Translations under genes and position numbers: made by a program
Assembly (NCBI GenBank): GCA_002928955.1
Contig: PERT01000013.1
Coordinates: 1 to 64,000 of the forward strand
DNA: 64,000 nt
Source: Hyphomicrobium sp.
GTDB taxonomy: Bacteria; Pseudomonadota; Alphaproteobacteria; Rhizobiales; Hyphomicrobiaceae
Reading direction: 5' to 3'
The notes under the pieces: generated by a model
Told to the model about the DNA's origin: nothing
The model's input: the letters and a program-made list of their open reading frames with translations, nothing else
The model's database searches: none
Part shown: positions 44,533 through 54,180 of the stretch, piece by piece
Position numbering within the stretch: the first letter of the stretch is position 1
How the letters are laid out: every line of letters begins with the position of its first letter

Positions 44533-45942
44533 ATGCCTCTTGGAACATTGGGTTCGCAACACGCCTCGACGCACATCTTGATTAAGTGGTCGGTCTTGAT
44601 CGTCACCGCAATGGTCTCGTTCGGATCCCTCGGCGGGTGCTCCGACGGCGGGCTGCCCAGTTTGCCGAAAATCGGGGACCTCAATCCGTTCAAAGAGAAG
44701 CAGGCGCCGCTGCCCGGTAAGCGAATTCCGGTGATTGCCGCTGCCGAGAAGATCCCGGGTGAACTGGCCAACGCCGATAAACCGATCCTTATTCCTGCTC
44801 CTCGGCAAAACGATACCTGGGCGCAACCGGGCGGCGAGCCGAACAATTCGCCCGGGCATCTGGCGCTCGGGACGACACCACGCGAGGCTTGGCGTTCTGA
44901 CGTCGGAACCGGGTCCAGCAAGGCCGGCCGTTTGACGGCTTCACCAATCGTCTATGGCGGCCGCATCTTTACGATCGATGCCGAAAGCGTCGTCAGTGCG
45001 TTCGCGCTGTCGGGCGGATCCGCTGCATGGCGGGTCTCGATGAAGCCCGACCGCGAGAAATCCGGGGGGTTCTTCTCGCTCGGCGCAGGTGGCGGCGGAG
45101 GGTTCGGCGGCGGACTTGCCGCGGACGGAGGCAGGGTATTCGCCACCAGCGGCTTCGGCACCGTGGTCGCATTTGACCCGCAAAGCGGCAAGAAGCTTTG
45201 GGAAAAATCACTTGGCACGCCGATCCGCGCCGCACCGACCGCCACGGGAGACCGGGTGTTCGTGGTCAGCACCGATGGCCGCTTCTACTGCCTCTCCGGC
45301 AGCGATGGAAACGAGCTGTGGGTGGTACGCGGATTGCCTCAACAGGCGAGCCTCGTGATCAATACCAGCCCCGCGGTCGAAGGCGACGTTGCGGTGGTGC
45401 CCTATCCGTCTGGAGATCTCGTCGCGGTCAAGGTCTCCGACGGCGGAGCGCTATGGTCGGAGAGCCTGACACGCACCCGCGCGACATCGCAGCTTGCCTC
45501 ACTGAGTGACGCAGCGCGCCCGGCGATCGATGCCGGCACCGTGTTCGCGATCGGCCACGCCGGCCGCATGATCGCCACGTCGGCCAAGACGGGCGAGCGG
45601 CTGTGGTCGCTCAACGTGCCGGGAACACAGACCCCATCGGTGAGTGGGGAGAGTGTTTTCGTAGTCGATACCTCGGGCCAGCTGATGGCCATTTCGCGTC
45701 GCGATGGCAAAGTGCAGTGGACTGCGAAACTTCCTGGGGGTGGCACTTGGTCGGGCCCTGTGCTTGCAGGGGGCTCGCTGTGGCTCGCCTCGAACAAGGG
45801 TGACCTTGTTGGCGCCGATGCCGCGACCGGACGAGTGACGAGCCAGCAGAATGTTGGCAGTCCGGTGTTCATTGCGCCGATTGTCGCCCAAGGCCGCATG
45901 TTCGTGGTTACCGACAACGCCAAGCTGATTGCGCTCAACTGA
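44533..45942 (+). CDS. bamB: Outer-membrane protein assembly factor BamB
   Basis: 469 residues from ATG 44533, preceded by GGGGGAGG. A lipoprotein signal with LGGC (Cys36) is followed by a beta-propeller of PQQ-like repeats (VVAFDPQSGKKLWEKSL, FYCLSGSDGNELW, MIATSAKTGERLWSL, LMAISRRDGKVQW). BamB is a lipoprotein of the BAM complex that inserts beta-barrels. It pairs with the YfgM-like gene; the usual next gene, der, is absent and a minus-strand Sua5 gene follows. Confidence 0.92.
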   Translation: MPLGTLGSQHASTHILIKWSVLIVTAMVSFGSLGGCSDGGLPSLPKIGDLNPFKEKQAPLPGKRIPVIAAAEKIPGELANADKPILIPAPRQNDTWAQPGGEPNNSPGHLALGTTPREAWRSDVGTGSSKAGRLTASPIVYGGRIFTIDAESVVSAFALSGGSAAWRVSMKPDREKSGGFFSLGAGGGGGFGGGLAADGGRVFATSGFGTVVAFDPQSGKKLWEKSLGTPIRAAPTATGDRVFVVSTDGRFYCLSGSDGNELWVVRGLPQQASLVINTSPAVEGDVAVVPYPSGDLVAVKVSDGGALWSESLTRTRATSQLASLSDAARPAIDAGTVFAIGHAGRMIATSAKTGERLWSLNVPGTQTPSVSGESVFVVDTSGQLMAISRRDGKVQWTAKLPGGGTWSGPVLAGGSLWLASNKGDLVGADAATGRVTSQQNVGSPVFIAPIVAQGRMFVVTDNAKLIALN

Positions 45943-45988
45943 TCCGAACCTGGATTGTGTCGACCGTGCCCGGCGTGCGCTGACCTGG

Positions 45989-46945
45989 TCAGCGTCTGGC
46001 GGCCGCGCGCTGAAGCCGGTCGTTGATGGCTTGGCCGAGACCGTCCGTGGGGATGGGCATCACGGCGATGCAATCGGCGCCGGAGGCATCCAACGCGCGA
46101 AGGGCCGCGAACAGGTTTGACGCCGCTTCGATGTCGTCGCGCCGGCGGCTCAAGTTCAGAATAGGTCCCGACGTTGCAATCGGTTCGCCAAACGCCAGCA
46201 GCGCCTCGCCGTCACGCACGTCGACTGCCTCAAGCCGGACCCGGGCGCGTGGCGCGTAGTGGCTGTCGAGCTGGCCAGGCGATTGAGGCGCACCTCCGCT
46301 CTTCAACGCGTGCCTCAGCGACATGCCGAGCGCGGCCTCGATGGTCTCCGCGGGGATAGCGCCGGGCCGAAGTTGCACGGCATCCACCCCCGCTGCATCT
46401 AGCACCGTCGATTCGAGCCCGTGCGCCGTCGGCCCGCCGTCGAGGATCATCGCCACCCGGTCTCCGAGGTCGGATGCCACATGCTCGGCCCGGGTCGCCG
46501 AGACATGGCCAGAGCGGTTGGCCGACGGTGCAGCAATCGGCAGGCCGGCAGCCGTGATCAGCGCGCGTGCGACCGGATGATCCGGCGAGCGCACTGCAAC
46601 GGTGCCAAGACCGGCGGTCACCAGATCCGACAGTCCGCTGTGCAGGCGCCGTTCGACGACGAGGGTGAGCGGCCCTGGCCAGAACGTCTCAGCTAGCCTT
46701 CGGGCCAGTGGCGAGAGGATGGCCAGTCGTTCCGCGCTCGCAAGATCGGCGACGTGTACGATCAGCGGATTGAATCGCGGCCGGCCCTTGGCAGCAAAAA
46801 TCCTCGCCACCGCTTCGCCTTGGGTGGCAACCGCGCCGAGGCCATAGACGGTCTCGGTTGGGAAAGCCACGAGCCGCCCCTCTCTCAATAGCCGCGCCGC
46901 CTCGCGGATAGCCGCCTCGTCCGCCCTTCTGATGTTGCTGGTCAT
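45989..46945 (-). CDS. tsaC: L-threonylcarbamoyladenylate synthase (Sua5/TsaC type)
   Basis: 318 residues: the YrdC fold (LVAFPTETVYGLGAVAT, KGRPRFNPLIVHV, WPGPLTLVVERR, VAVRSPDHPVARALI, APSANRSGHVSAT) plus a C-terminal Sua5 domain, longer than single-domain TsaC. It makes threonylcarbamoyl-AMP for t6A at position 37 of ANN-reading tRNAs. It is convergent with bamB. Confidence 0.93.
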   Translation of the reverse strand: MTSNIRRADEAAIREAARLLREGRLVAFPTETVYGLGAVATQGEAVARIFAAKGRPRFNPLIVHVADLASAERLAILSPLARRLAETFWPGPLTLVVERRLHSGLSDLVTAGLGTVAVRSPDHPVARALITAAGLPIAAPSANRSGHVSATRAEHVASDLGDRVAMILDGGPTAHGLESTVLDAAGVDAVQLRPGAIPAETIEAALGMSLRHALKSGGAPQSPGQLDSHYAPRARVRLEAVDVRDGEALLAFGEPIATSGPILNLSRRRDDIEAASNLFAALRALDASGADCIAVMPIPTDGLGQAINDRLQRAAARR

Positions 46946-47290
46946 GGGCTACAGGCGCCATCTTTCACAAAAGTTGTCGAGGTCAGGGTCATGATGGACT
47001 GTCGACGGTGTCGGCGTGATTTCGCATGTTCTCGATCAGGTGTCTTTCTCCGGCCGGAAACTCGGCCTAATGTGACGTTCGAAAACTTCGTTGCGATGTG
47101 CCGCAGACTCGACCGAACATCGCGAGCGACAAAGAAACGATATAAATCATGGGGTTGGTGTATGGGAATGTTTAAAGTGTCCCTGATCCCGACAGCTGCG
47201 GCTTGAACGCGAATTTCCAACGTAGATGGCTAGACTTGGTCTAGTCGATGACAAAAAGCGGCATAACCGCCGAGATGCAGGGGAACGTCC
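46946..47290. other. 345-bp intergenic region
   Basis: Lies between divergent tsaC and the acyl-CoA dehydrogenase gene. A 71-codon frame at 46991-47206 has no ribosome site or family likeness. A TATAAA at 47140 may be a -10 for the downstream gene; no clear -35. A CTAGACTTGGTCTAG inverted pair lies near 47230-47244. Confidence 0.4.
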
Positions 47291-49069
47291 ATGACCTACC
47301 AACCGCCGATAGACGACATCATGCTAGCCTTGAGGTCGGCAGTCGGTCTCGATGGCTTGATCGCCGACGGGACCTACGCCGGGCTTGACGCAGACACGGT
47401 CCGCGCCATCATCGAAGAGGCGGGCAAGTTCGGCGCCGAGGTGCTGGACCCGCTCAATTGGCCGGGCGACCGGCAAGGGTCGAAACTCTCGAACGGCACC
47501 GTCGAAACGCCGGCCGGCTGGAAGGCCGCCTATCGGCAATTCATCGAGAGTGGTTGGAGTGCTTTGCCGTGTCCCGAGGACTATGGTGGTCAGGGTCTGC
47601 CGGGCGTGCTGTCGATGGCCGCGTGCGAGATCTGGAACGCCACCAACATGTCGTTCGGTCTCTGCCCGCTTCTCACCCAAGGCGCGATCGACGCCATCCA
47701 TGCCGATGGCTCAGACGAATTGAAGGCCATCTACCTGCCCAAGATGGTGTCCGGCGAGTGGACCGGGACAATGAACCTGACCGAACCGCAGGCCGGCTCC
47801 GATCTGGCGGCGATCAGAACCAAGGCCGTGAGAAAGGACGACGGTACCTATCGGATTTTTGGCACCAAGATCTTCATAACCTACGGCGACCACGAGATGA
47901 CAGATAACATCGTGCATCTGGTGCTGGCACGCGTCGAGGGCGCACCTTCCGGAACCAAAGGCATCTCGTTGTTCGTCGTGCCGAAAAAACTGGTCAATGC
48001 TGACGGTACGCTGGGCGCCCGCAATGACGTCATCTGCGCTGGCCTTGAGCATAAGCTTGGAATTCACGCGAGCCCGACGTGCGTGATGAAGTTCGGCGAG
48101 GGTGACGGCGCGATCGGCTTCCTCGTCGGCCAGGAGAACCGCGGCCTCAACACCATGTTCATCATGATGAACGCGGCGCGTCTTGCCGTCGGCATCCAGG
48201 GCGTGGCCATCGCCGAGCGGGCGACGCAGAGGGCGATGGCGTACGCCAAGGACCGCCGGCAGGGGCGCACAGCGTCGTCAAAGCCTGGCGAGATGGGGCC
48301 GATCGTCGAACATGCCGACATCCGCCGTACACTTCTCACCATGAAATCGCTGACCCAGGCGGCCCGCGCGATTTGCCTCGTTACCGCCCGCGAGATCGAT
48401 ATCTCGCACCGCGCCGGTAATGAGGCCCAGCGACTATCGGCGTCCAACAAGGCGGCTCTGTTGACGCCGATCGCCAAGGCATTCTCAACCGACATCGGGT
48501 GCGAGGTGGCGTCGATGGGTGTGCAGATTCACGGCGGAATGGGTTTTGTCGAGGAGACCGGCGCCGCTCAGTATTACCGCGATGCGCGTATTCTTCCGAT
48601 CTACGAAGGTACTAACGGCATTCAGGCGATCGATCTGGCCATACGCAAACTGCCGCTCGAAGGTGGCGCGGTAGCCAAGGCTTTCATTGCCGAGATTGCA
48701 GACACGGCGTCCGCGGTCAAAGCCTCGAACCGGCCAGAGTTTGGGCGCTTGGGCGATCGGCTTGTCGAAGCCGTAGCCGCGCTCGGTGTTGCGACCGAGT
48801 TCATGGGCCGCTGCGTGAAGGACAACCAGGACGCCGCACTCGCGGGTGCAACGCCTTATCTGCGGCTGTTCGGGCTGGCGGCAGGCGGGCACTATCTGGC
48901 GCGCGCCGCCTTGAATGCCAGTCGTGACCAATCGGACGGGGCGGGCCCGATCGCGCTCGCGCGATTCTTCGCAGAAAATTTGCTTGTCGCAGCCCCTGGC
49001 CTCGCCGAGGCCGTGACTGGCGGCGCCGACGCGATCCTGGACGTTGATCCCCATCGTCTCTCGGCTTGA
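47291..49069 (+). CDS. Acyl-CoA dehydrogenase with C-terminal extension (DmdC/FadE-like)
   Basis: 592 residues, start preceded by AGGGGA. TMNLTEPQAGSDLA is the FAD motif, GTKIFITYGDHEM follows, and YEGTNGIQAIDLA carries the probable catalytic region of this long subgroup, which also has a C-terminal helical domain (from about 470). Members include methylthiopropanoyl-CoA dehydrogenase DmdC and many beta-oxidation enzymes; the substrate cannot be read. It lies 12 bp before an enoyl-CoA hydratase/isomerase gene. Confidence 0.9.
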   Translation: MTYQPPIDDIMLALRSAVGLDGLIADGTYAGLDADTVRAIIEEAGKFGAEVLDPLNWPGDRQGSKLSNGTVETPAGWKAAYRQFIESGWSALPCPEDYGGQGLPGVLSMAACEIWNATNMSFGLCPLLTQGAIDAIHADGSDELKAIYLPKMVSGEWTGTMNLTEPQAGSDLAAIRTKAVRKDDGTYRIFGTKIFITYGDHEMTDNIVHLVLARVEGAPSGTKGISLFVVPKKLVNADGTLGARNDVICAGLEHKLGIHASPTCVMKFGEGDGAIGFLVGQENRGLNTMFIMMNAARLAVGIQGVAIAERATQRAMAYAKDRRQGRTASSKPGEMGPIVEHADIRRTLLTMKSLTQAARAICLVTAREIDISHRAGNEAQRLSASNKAALLTPIAKAFSTDIGCEVASMGVQIHGGMGFVEETGAAQYYRDARILPIYEGTNGIQAIDLAIRKLPLEGGAVAKAFIAEIADTASAVKASNRPEFGRLGDRLVEAVAALGVATEFMGRCVKDNQDAALAGATPYLRLFGLAAGGHYLARAALNASRDQSDGAGPIALARFFAENLLVAAPGLAEAVTGGADAILDVDPHRLSA

Positions 49070-49081
49070 ACGGAGAACACC

Positions 49082-49870
49082 ATGGCCGATATCGAAGTCT
49101 CGCTGGCGGATGGCGTGCAGATCATTCGGTTCACGCGCCCCGCCAAGAAGAATGCCTTCACCAGTGCAATGTACGCGGTCATCGCCGACGCTTTGGACCA
49201 GGGCGACGCTGACCCGGCAGTGGCTGCACACGTGTTCCTTGGCTCGGGTGGCATGTTTTCCGCTGGCAACGACATCGGTGACTTTCTCGCGACATCGCGC
49301 GGCGCAGGGGGATTGGGCCAAGAGGTCGAGCGCTTCATTCGATCCCTGCCTCTGGTAGCCAAGCCGATGATCGCGGGTGTCGATGGGCCCGCGGTGGGTG
49401 TCGGCACCACCCTCTTGTTCCATTGCGATCTTGTCTATGCGACGCCGAACGCGGTGTTCTCGACGCCATTTCTCGATCTCGGATTGGTGCCGGAAGCAGG
49501 TTCGAGCCTGCTGATGCCAATGCGGATGGGCTACGCGCGCGCCTTCGAGATGCTCGTGCTCGGCGATACATTTTCAGTGGAGCAGGCACGGGAGGCCGGT
49601 TTCGTCAACGCGATCGTCGGTGCCGAACTCCTGGAAGCAACAGTTATGAAGGTCGGCCGCCGGCTTGCGCAAAAGCCGCCGGAGGCACTCATTCAGGCCC
49701 GCCGATTGATGCGGGGCGAGACAGGTCTGGTCCTCGAGCGCATCGACCAGGAGGTGGTTGCCTTCCGCGATCGGCTTGCGTCGCCCGAGGCCGAAGAGGC
49801 ATTCCGGGCGTTCTTCGAAAAGCGCAAGCCTGATTTTGCGGGCGCACGGGCCCGTACGTCGACCGGCTGA
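49082..49870 (+). CDS. Enoyl-CoA hydratase/isomerase
   Basis: 262 residues. The crotonase oxyanion region FSAGNDIGDFL and IAGVDGPAVGVGTTLLFHCD are present. The second acid motif reads VPEAGSSLLMP, closer to the PEGxSS of delta3-delta2-enoyl-CoA isomerases than to the GGTQRL of hydratases, so isomerase activity is possible. With the dehydrogenase upstream it forms part of an acyl-CoA degradation operon. Confidence 0.88.
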   Translation: MADIEVSLADGVQIIRFTRPAKKNAFTSAMYAVIADALDQGDADPAVAAHVFLGSGGMFSAGNDIGDFLATSRGAGGLGQEVERFIRSLPLVAKPMIAGVDGPAVGVGTTLLFHCDLVYATPNAVFSTPFLDLGLVPEAGSSLLMPMRMGYARAFEMLVLGDTFSVEQAREAGFVNAIVGAELLEATVMKVGRRLAQKPPEALIQARRLMRGETGLVLERIDQEVVAFRDRLASPEAEEAFRAFFEKRKPDFAGARARTSTG

Positions 49871-49926
49871 TGGCGCCGCATGCGGAATTCTAAGGTGGCG
49901 ACAGAGCAGCGAACAGGAGGCCGGAC

Positions 49927-51516
49927 ATGGGCGATCCTCGCCAGAGGTCGGAGGACTGTCGATCACCGATCGGCCTGCTGGGGGGGAAGTCGTTGCGGCT
50001 GCCGACTGCCGCAGTGGTGGTGCCATTGGCACTGGCGTTGACAGCCGTACTGAGCCCCGTCGATGCCAATTGGCTGACCAAGCTTTTCCGCGAATCGGGC
50101 GAGGCAAGCAGTAAGGACACGAAGCTCAGGTTGGGGGCACTCGGCGACGCAGCCCTCTACATCAAGGCGCAACCGTCCGGTGCCGGCGGATCGGACCTGG
50201 CGATCGCGGCTCATGCCGGGTCGGAGGGGCATTGGACGTTCGTCAACAAGAACGGTGACGCTTATACGGCTGGCACTCCCGACGAAATGAAGCGAGTGAC
50301 ATCCGCGCTCGCGCCCGAGGCCACATCAGAAAGCAAGCTGGCGCTCTACCTCACCGACCAGACCGTATTTCGGCAGCGGTCATCGCTCAAGGACTTGCCG
50401 CAAGAAGCGCGCCTTGGCGTCGTCGTTGGCACCGACGGCTATTCGCTGATTCGCCGGAAAGATGGGTTGCAAGACACGGTGTTTGCCGAACTCCGGACGA
50501 ACCTGATGGTCGCCATGCACGACGAGCGGTTGTTCCGCGAAGCGATCTGGCAACTGTCCCGGCCCCTCAGGACATCTTATCTCAGGGTCCTGGCGCTTGA
50601 GGCGGGCGGTCCAGACCGTCTTGCGGCGGTTCCACGTTTTGATCCGGCGACCAAGGGCGCGCTTGTAGATCGCATCGATCCCAACTCGCTGGGTGCAGCG
50701 CTGGGTGGAATTCGCGGACAGACGGCGGTGCTAACAGCACGGGTCGAGGCCGGTCACCTGCGGTTTGTGTACGGCACCAGCGAACGCTCACTGCCGCTGG
50801 CCGAGATCGACCGCGCCGCCGCCGGTGCGGACGTCAATCTCGTCATCCTGCAGTCGTCCTCGCCGCGACAGCCTGGCGGTCGCAACTGGCTGTGGCAGAC
50901 GGTGACTGTCAACGGTCTCGACAACGCCATGAAGCGGGCGACCTTCGCCGATTTTTTAAACGCACTAGGAGCCAGCCGCGGCGTGCGATTTTCAGTGGAC
51001 GTGGTTCGCTCGGCCTCCGGCCGAACACTGTTGAGAGCGCTTCCCGAGAGCCCCGACACAAGACCGATTGGCGGGCAGCTTGAGGACTGGGCGGCGGAAT
51101 TGGCGTCAGCCATCACCGGCAACGTGCTCACCAGTGCAGTCGAGTTCACAGGAAACAGCGCGGAACGGCAGTCGGAGCTCGATCTCAGGGTCCTGCCCGG
51201 CATCCCGTCTGCAATCCAAATGATCTATTTCGCCGGACTTTTCGCCGGTATTCTTGGGCTCGGGGTTGTGCGCGACTGGTGGCGACGGCTGTGGCCCGCG
51301 GAAATCCGCAAGGACTACAGCGGCGCATTCGGATATCACGCCGCCCGGGCCGCGAAACTCCTCGCCTTCGGTCTGCTGTTCCTGCCGCTGGCCGGTATTC
51401 CCGGATTCGCCAAGGCAGTGATGCTGCAACTTTGGCGGGCGATCATGTGGCCGAACTACGCAATGCGTTGGATTGGCGAGAGATTCGTGCATAGTCGCAA
51501 TCACGCTTCTGGGTGA
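49927..51516 (+). CDS. Large membrane-anchored protein of unknown function
   Basis: 529 residues from ATG 49927, which has AGGAGG eight bases upstream. The N-terminal helix (about 24-43) is followed by a long soluble part with beta-like stretches, then one or two C-terminal helices (about 420-440 and 475-495) with WWRRLWP between them. I do not recognise a family; no catalytic motif stands out. It lies between the acyl-CoA genes and an SDR gene on the same strand, so it may share their transcript. High GC codon use matches its neighbours. Confidence 0.75.
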   Translation: MGDPRQRSEDCRSPIGLLGGKSLRLPTAAVVVPLALALTAVLSPVDANWLTKLFRESGEASSKDTKLRLGALGDAALYIKAQPSGAGGSDLAIAAHAGSEGHWTFVNKNGDAYTAGTPDEMKRVTSALAPEATSESKLALYLTDQTVFRQRSSLKDLPQEARLGVVVGTDGYSLIRRKDGLQDTVFAELRTNLMVAMHDERLFREAIWQLSRPLRTSYLRVLALEAGGPDRLAAVPRFDPATKGALVDRIDPNSLGAALGGIRGQTAVLTARVEAGHLRFVYGTSERSLPLAEIDRAAAGADVNLVILQSSSPRQPGGRNWLWQTVTVNGLDNAMKRATFADFLNALGASRGVRFSVDVVRSASGRTLLRALPESPDTRPIGGQLEDWAAELASAITGNVLTSAVEFTGNSAERQSELDLRVLPGIPSAIQMIYFAGLFAGILGLGVVRDWWRRLWPAEIRKDYSGAFGYHAARAAKLLAFGLLFLPLAGIPGFAKAVMLQLWRAIMWPNYAMRWIGERFVHSRNHASG

Positions 51517-51574
51517 TGCAGTCTCGCTGCTTCTCACTTAAATTGAAAAAAATGGTTCGGGAGGATGAGGTTTT

Positions 51575-52459
51575 ATGCTGACGCTGAAAGGCAAGACACT
51601 ATTCATCACAGGTGCCAGTCGCGGCATTGGCTTGGCGATCGCTTTGCGGGCCGCGCGAGATGGAGCCAACGTAGCAGTTGCCGCCAAAACCAGCGATCCC
51701 AATCCGAAGCTTGAGGGCACGATCCACAGTGCTGCGGCCGCGATCGAGCAAGCCGGTGGCCACGCGCTCCCGCTGATGTGCGACATCCGCGACGAGGCTC
51801 AGGTTGCCGCGGCAGTGGCCAAGACTGTGGATACATTTGGCGGCATCGACATTTGCATCAATAATGCGAGCGCGATTTCGCTGACACCGATCGACAAGAC
51901 CGAACCGAAGCGGTTCGATCTCATGTTCGGCATCAATACGCGCGGTACTTTCGTTACCACACAGGCTTGCCTGCCTCACCTCAAGAAATCCGCTAACCCG
52001 CACGTCCTCATGATGTCGCCGCCCCTCGACATGAAACCGCAGTGGTTCGCGGGGCACGTCGCCTACTCCATCGCCAAGTACGGCATGAGCCTCTGCGTGC
52101 TGGGGCTTGCCGAGGAGCTGAAGGTGGACGGCGTGGCCGTCAATGCGCTGTGGCCGCGAACAACGATCGCGACGGCGGCGATCAAGAATGTTCTCGGTGG
52201 CGACAAGCTCATGCGCATGAGCCGTTCTCCAGAGATCCTTGCTGACGCGGCACACCTGATCTTCACGCAGCCTGCGAAAACGTTCACGGGCAACTTCCTG
52301 ATCGACGATACGTTCCTCCACAAGGTTGGCGGCGTGACGCAATTCGAGGACTATCGGATCGATCCAGCGATGCCGTTGGCGCCCGATTTCTTCGTGCCCG
52401 CCGACAGTGTCCCGCCGCCAGGCGTGAAAATTGCGAGTATCACCATGCTCAAGTCGTAA
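51575..52459 (+). CDS. Short-chain dehydrogenase/reductase (HSDL2-like)
   Basis: 294 residues. TGASRGIGLAIA is the nucleotide-binding loop, INNASAI motif II, and YSIAKYG holds the catalytic Tyr-Lys. TSDPNPKLEGTIHSAA and the truncated-active-site spacing resemble hydroxysteroid dehydrogenase-like 2 proteins, linked to fatty-acid metabolism. It is preceded by GGGAGG. It fits the acyl-CoA gene context. Confidence 0.9.
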   Translation: MLTLKGKTLFITGASRGIGLAIALRAARDGANVAVAAKTSDPNPKLEGTIHSAAAAIEQAGGHALPLMCDIRDEAQVAAAVAKTVDTFGGIDICINNASAISLTPIDKTEPKRFDLMFGINTRGTFVTTQACLPHLKKSANPHVLMMSPPLDMKPQWFAGHVAYSIAKYGMSLCVLGLAEELKVDGVAVNALWPRTTIATAAIKNVLGGDKLMRMSRSPEILADAAHLIFTQPAKTFTGNFLIDDTFLHKVGGVTQFEDYRIDPAMPLAPDFFVPADSVPPPGVKIASITMLKS

Positions 52460-52512
52460 CAGCGCATTTTGCCTCTTGTCCTAACCCTCATGCGAAGTCA
52501 TGGACCTGATCG

Positions 52513-53463
52513 ATGTCGACACTGCTCGTCACACACCCTTGTTTTCTCGAACATGTGACCGGCGAGGGCCATCCGGAAAGGCCGGATCGCATGCGGGCCA
52601 TCGATCGCGTTCTCGGCCACGAGATCTTCAAGGACCTGGTGCGCGAAGAGGCACCGTTGCGCGATGATGTCGAAGTAGCGATTCTCAATGCGCACCCGCA
52701 ACACTATATCGATGCGATCAAGACGGCGCGGCCTGGTCCCGACGGGCCGTCGGTCCGGCTCGATCCGGATACGGTAATGTCGCCCGGCAGCTGGGAGGCG
52801 GCGTTGCGCGCTGTCGGTGCCGGGCTCAGGGCCGTAGACGCGGTGATGGACCGATCGAGCGGCATCAAGAACGCTTTCGCGCAGGTGCGGCCGTGCGGCC
52901 ATCACGCCGAAAGCGAAAAGGCCATGGGGTTCTGTATTTTCTCGAACGTGGCCATCGCCGGGATGTATGCCCGCGCGAAACACGGAGCTGAACGTATCGC
53001 GGTCGTCGATTTCGACGTGCACCACGGCAACGGCACGCAGGACATCTTCTGGTCCGACAAAGATCTCTATTTCGCATCCACCCATCAGATGCCGCTCTAC
53101 CCCGGAACCGGTGCCATGAACGAGGCCGGAGTCGGCAATGTGTGGAACGCGCCGTTGAGGCCGGGTGACGGCGGAGAGATGTTTCGCCAGGCCATGGAGG
53201 AGCGCATTTTGCCCTCGCTCCGCCATTTCTCGCCGGATCTGATCCTCATTTCCGCGGGCTTCGACGCCCACCAAGCCGATCCGCTGGCTAATCTGCGGCT
53301 GGTCGAAGCAGATTTCATGTGGGCGACGGAACAATTATGCAAGGTAGCCGACAGTCATTGCCACGGCCGCGTGGTGTCGATGCTCGAGGGCGGCTACGAC
53401 CTGCAAGCGCTCGCGCGTTCGGTCGCGGTCCACGTCCGCACGCTCATGGATGCGGGCGCGTAA
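52513..53463 (+). CDS. Histone deacetylase family (acetylpolyamine/acetoin-type) amidohydrolase
   Basis: 316 residues. HPERPDRM near the start, RPCGHHAES with the catalytic His pair, [13 protein letters not shown] with the zinc-binding Asp/His, and [12 protein letters not shown] are the arginase/deacetylase signatures. Bacterial members deacetylate polyamines, acetoin-related or other N-acetyl compounds; the substrate is unknown. The order deacetylase-xseB-dxs recurs in Hyphomicrobiales. Confidence 0.9.
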   Translation: MSTLLVTHPCFLEHVTGEGHPERPDRMRAIDRVLGHEIFKDLVREEAPLRDDVEVAILNAHPQHYIDAIKTARPGPDGPSVRLDPDTVMSPGSWEAALRAVGAGLRAVDAVMDRSSGIKNAFAQVRPCGHHAESEKAMGFCIFSNVAIAGMYARAKHGAERIAVVDFDVHHGNGTQDIFWSDKDLYFASTHQMPLYPGTGAMNEAGVGNVWNAPLRPGDGGEMFRQAMEERILPSLRHFSPDLILISAGFDAHQADPLANLRLVEADFMWATEQLCKVADSHCHGRVVSMLEGGYDLQALARSVAVHVRTLMDAGA

Positions 53464-53515
53464 CGCATTTTCATCGCAAATCTCGCCCAGAGGCGGCGGA
53501 AGGCACGCAACGACC

Positions 53516-53779
53516 ATGACCAAGGCAACAGTTAAAAATCATCCTGATATCAAGGAGATGACCTTTGAGCGCGCGTTGAAGGAATTGGAAAGCATCGTCG
53601 GCCGGCTGGAGCGCGGAGATGTGGAGCTCGAAGAGAGTATTTCGATATACGAACGTGGAGAAGCGCTCAAAGACCACTGCGATCGCCTTCTTAAGCAGGC
53701 CGAGGCCAAGGTCGAGAAGTTGAATTTCGGCAGCGACGGCGCGCCGAAGGGAACCGAGCCGTTCGATCCAGGGATGTGA
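53516..53779 (+). CDS. xseB: Exodeoxyribonuclease VII small subunit
   Basis: 87 residues from ATG 53516. [35 protein letters not shown] and [13 protein letters not shown] are the conserved helical blocks of XseB, which joins XseA to form the single-strand nuclease. The large subunit is not in the window. An upstream frame extension to 53450 overlaps the deacetylase gene and is less likely. Confidence 0.93.
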   Translation: MTKATVKNHPDIKEMTFERALKELESIVGRLERGDVELEESISIYERGEALKDHCDRLLKQAEAKVEKLNFGSDGAPKGTEPFDPGM

Positions 53780-53808
53780 CATTGAAAGGCCCACCGTGCC
53801 GAGGCTCC

Positions 53809-53968
53809 AGTGTAGCGCATCTGACGTTGGGTCTCCACTCGGGACTGGACTCGAAACCAAACGCCAGATGCAAAAGATACACTAGAATCATAGGTTTGCT
53901 AGTGTTCCTTGGGCGCCGACATTAGATCTAGAGCGTGTTGGAATGGGAACCAAATGTCGGCGCCGGGA
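53809..53968. repeat. Dispersed palindromic repeat, units A+B (copy 5)
   Basis: Unit A (53809-53883) pairs AGTGTAGCGCATCTGACGTT with the complement ending AGATGC…ATACACT. Unit B (53899-53968) has CTAGTGTTCC and GGCGCCGACAT against ATGTCGGCGCC; the right outer arm is damaged (CGGGAAA). The 26 bases 53885-53910 equal window bases 1-26. The rest of the 401-bp xseB-dxs gap shows no gene. Confidence 0.85.
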
Positions 53969-54180
53969 AATTCGCCACGCGATGAAGCGCCCGCGTCACG
54001 GCTATTGAATCACAGGTAACCGCGCTTGATCGGAAACCCCGCTCGCCACGTTCAATCATTCGCGGGGTATCCAAACACACTCGACCGGTCAGTATGACAC
54101 AGCGGCGACGGCTCTCGACTTTGGCACTATAAGACTGCAGTTCCACCCGGCGCGCGCCGTTGAGTAGAAAAGGGTAGCTC

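Noticed and set aside
46991-47206. 71-codon frame in the tsaC-dehydrogenase gap
   Set aside because: No ribosome site or recognised similarity; the region more likely holds promoters.
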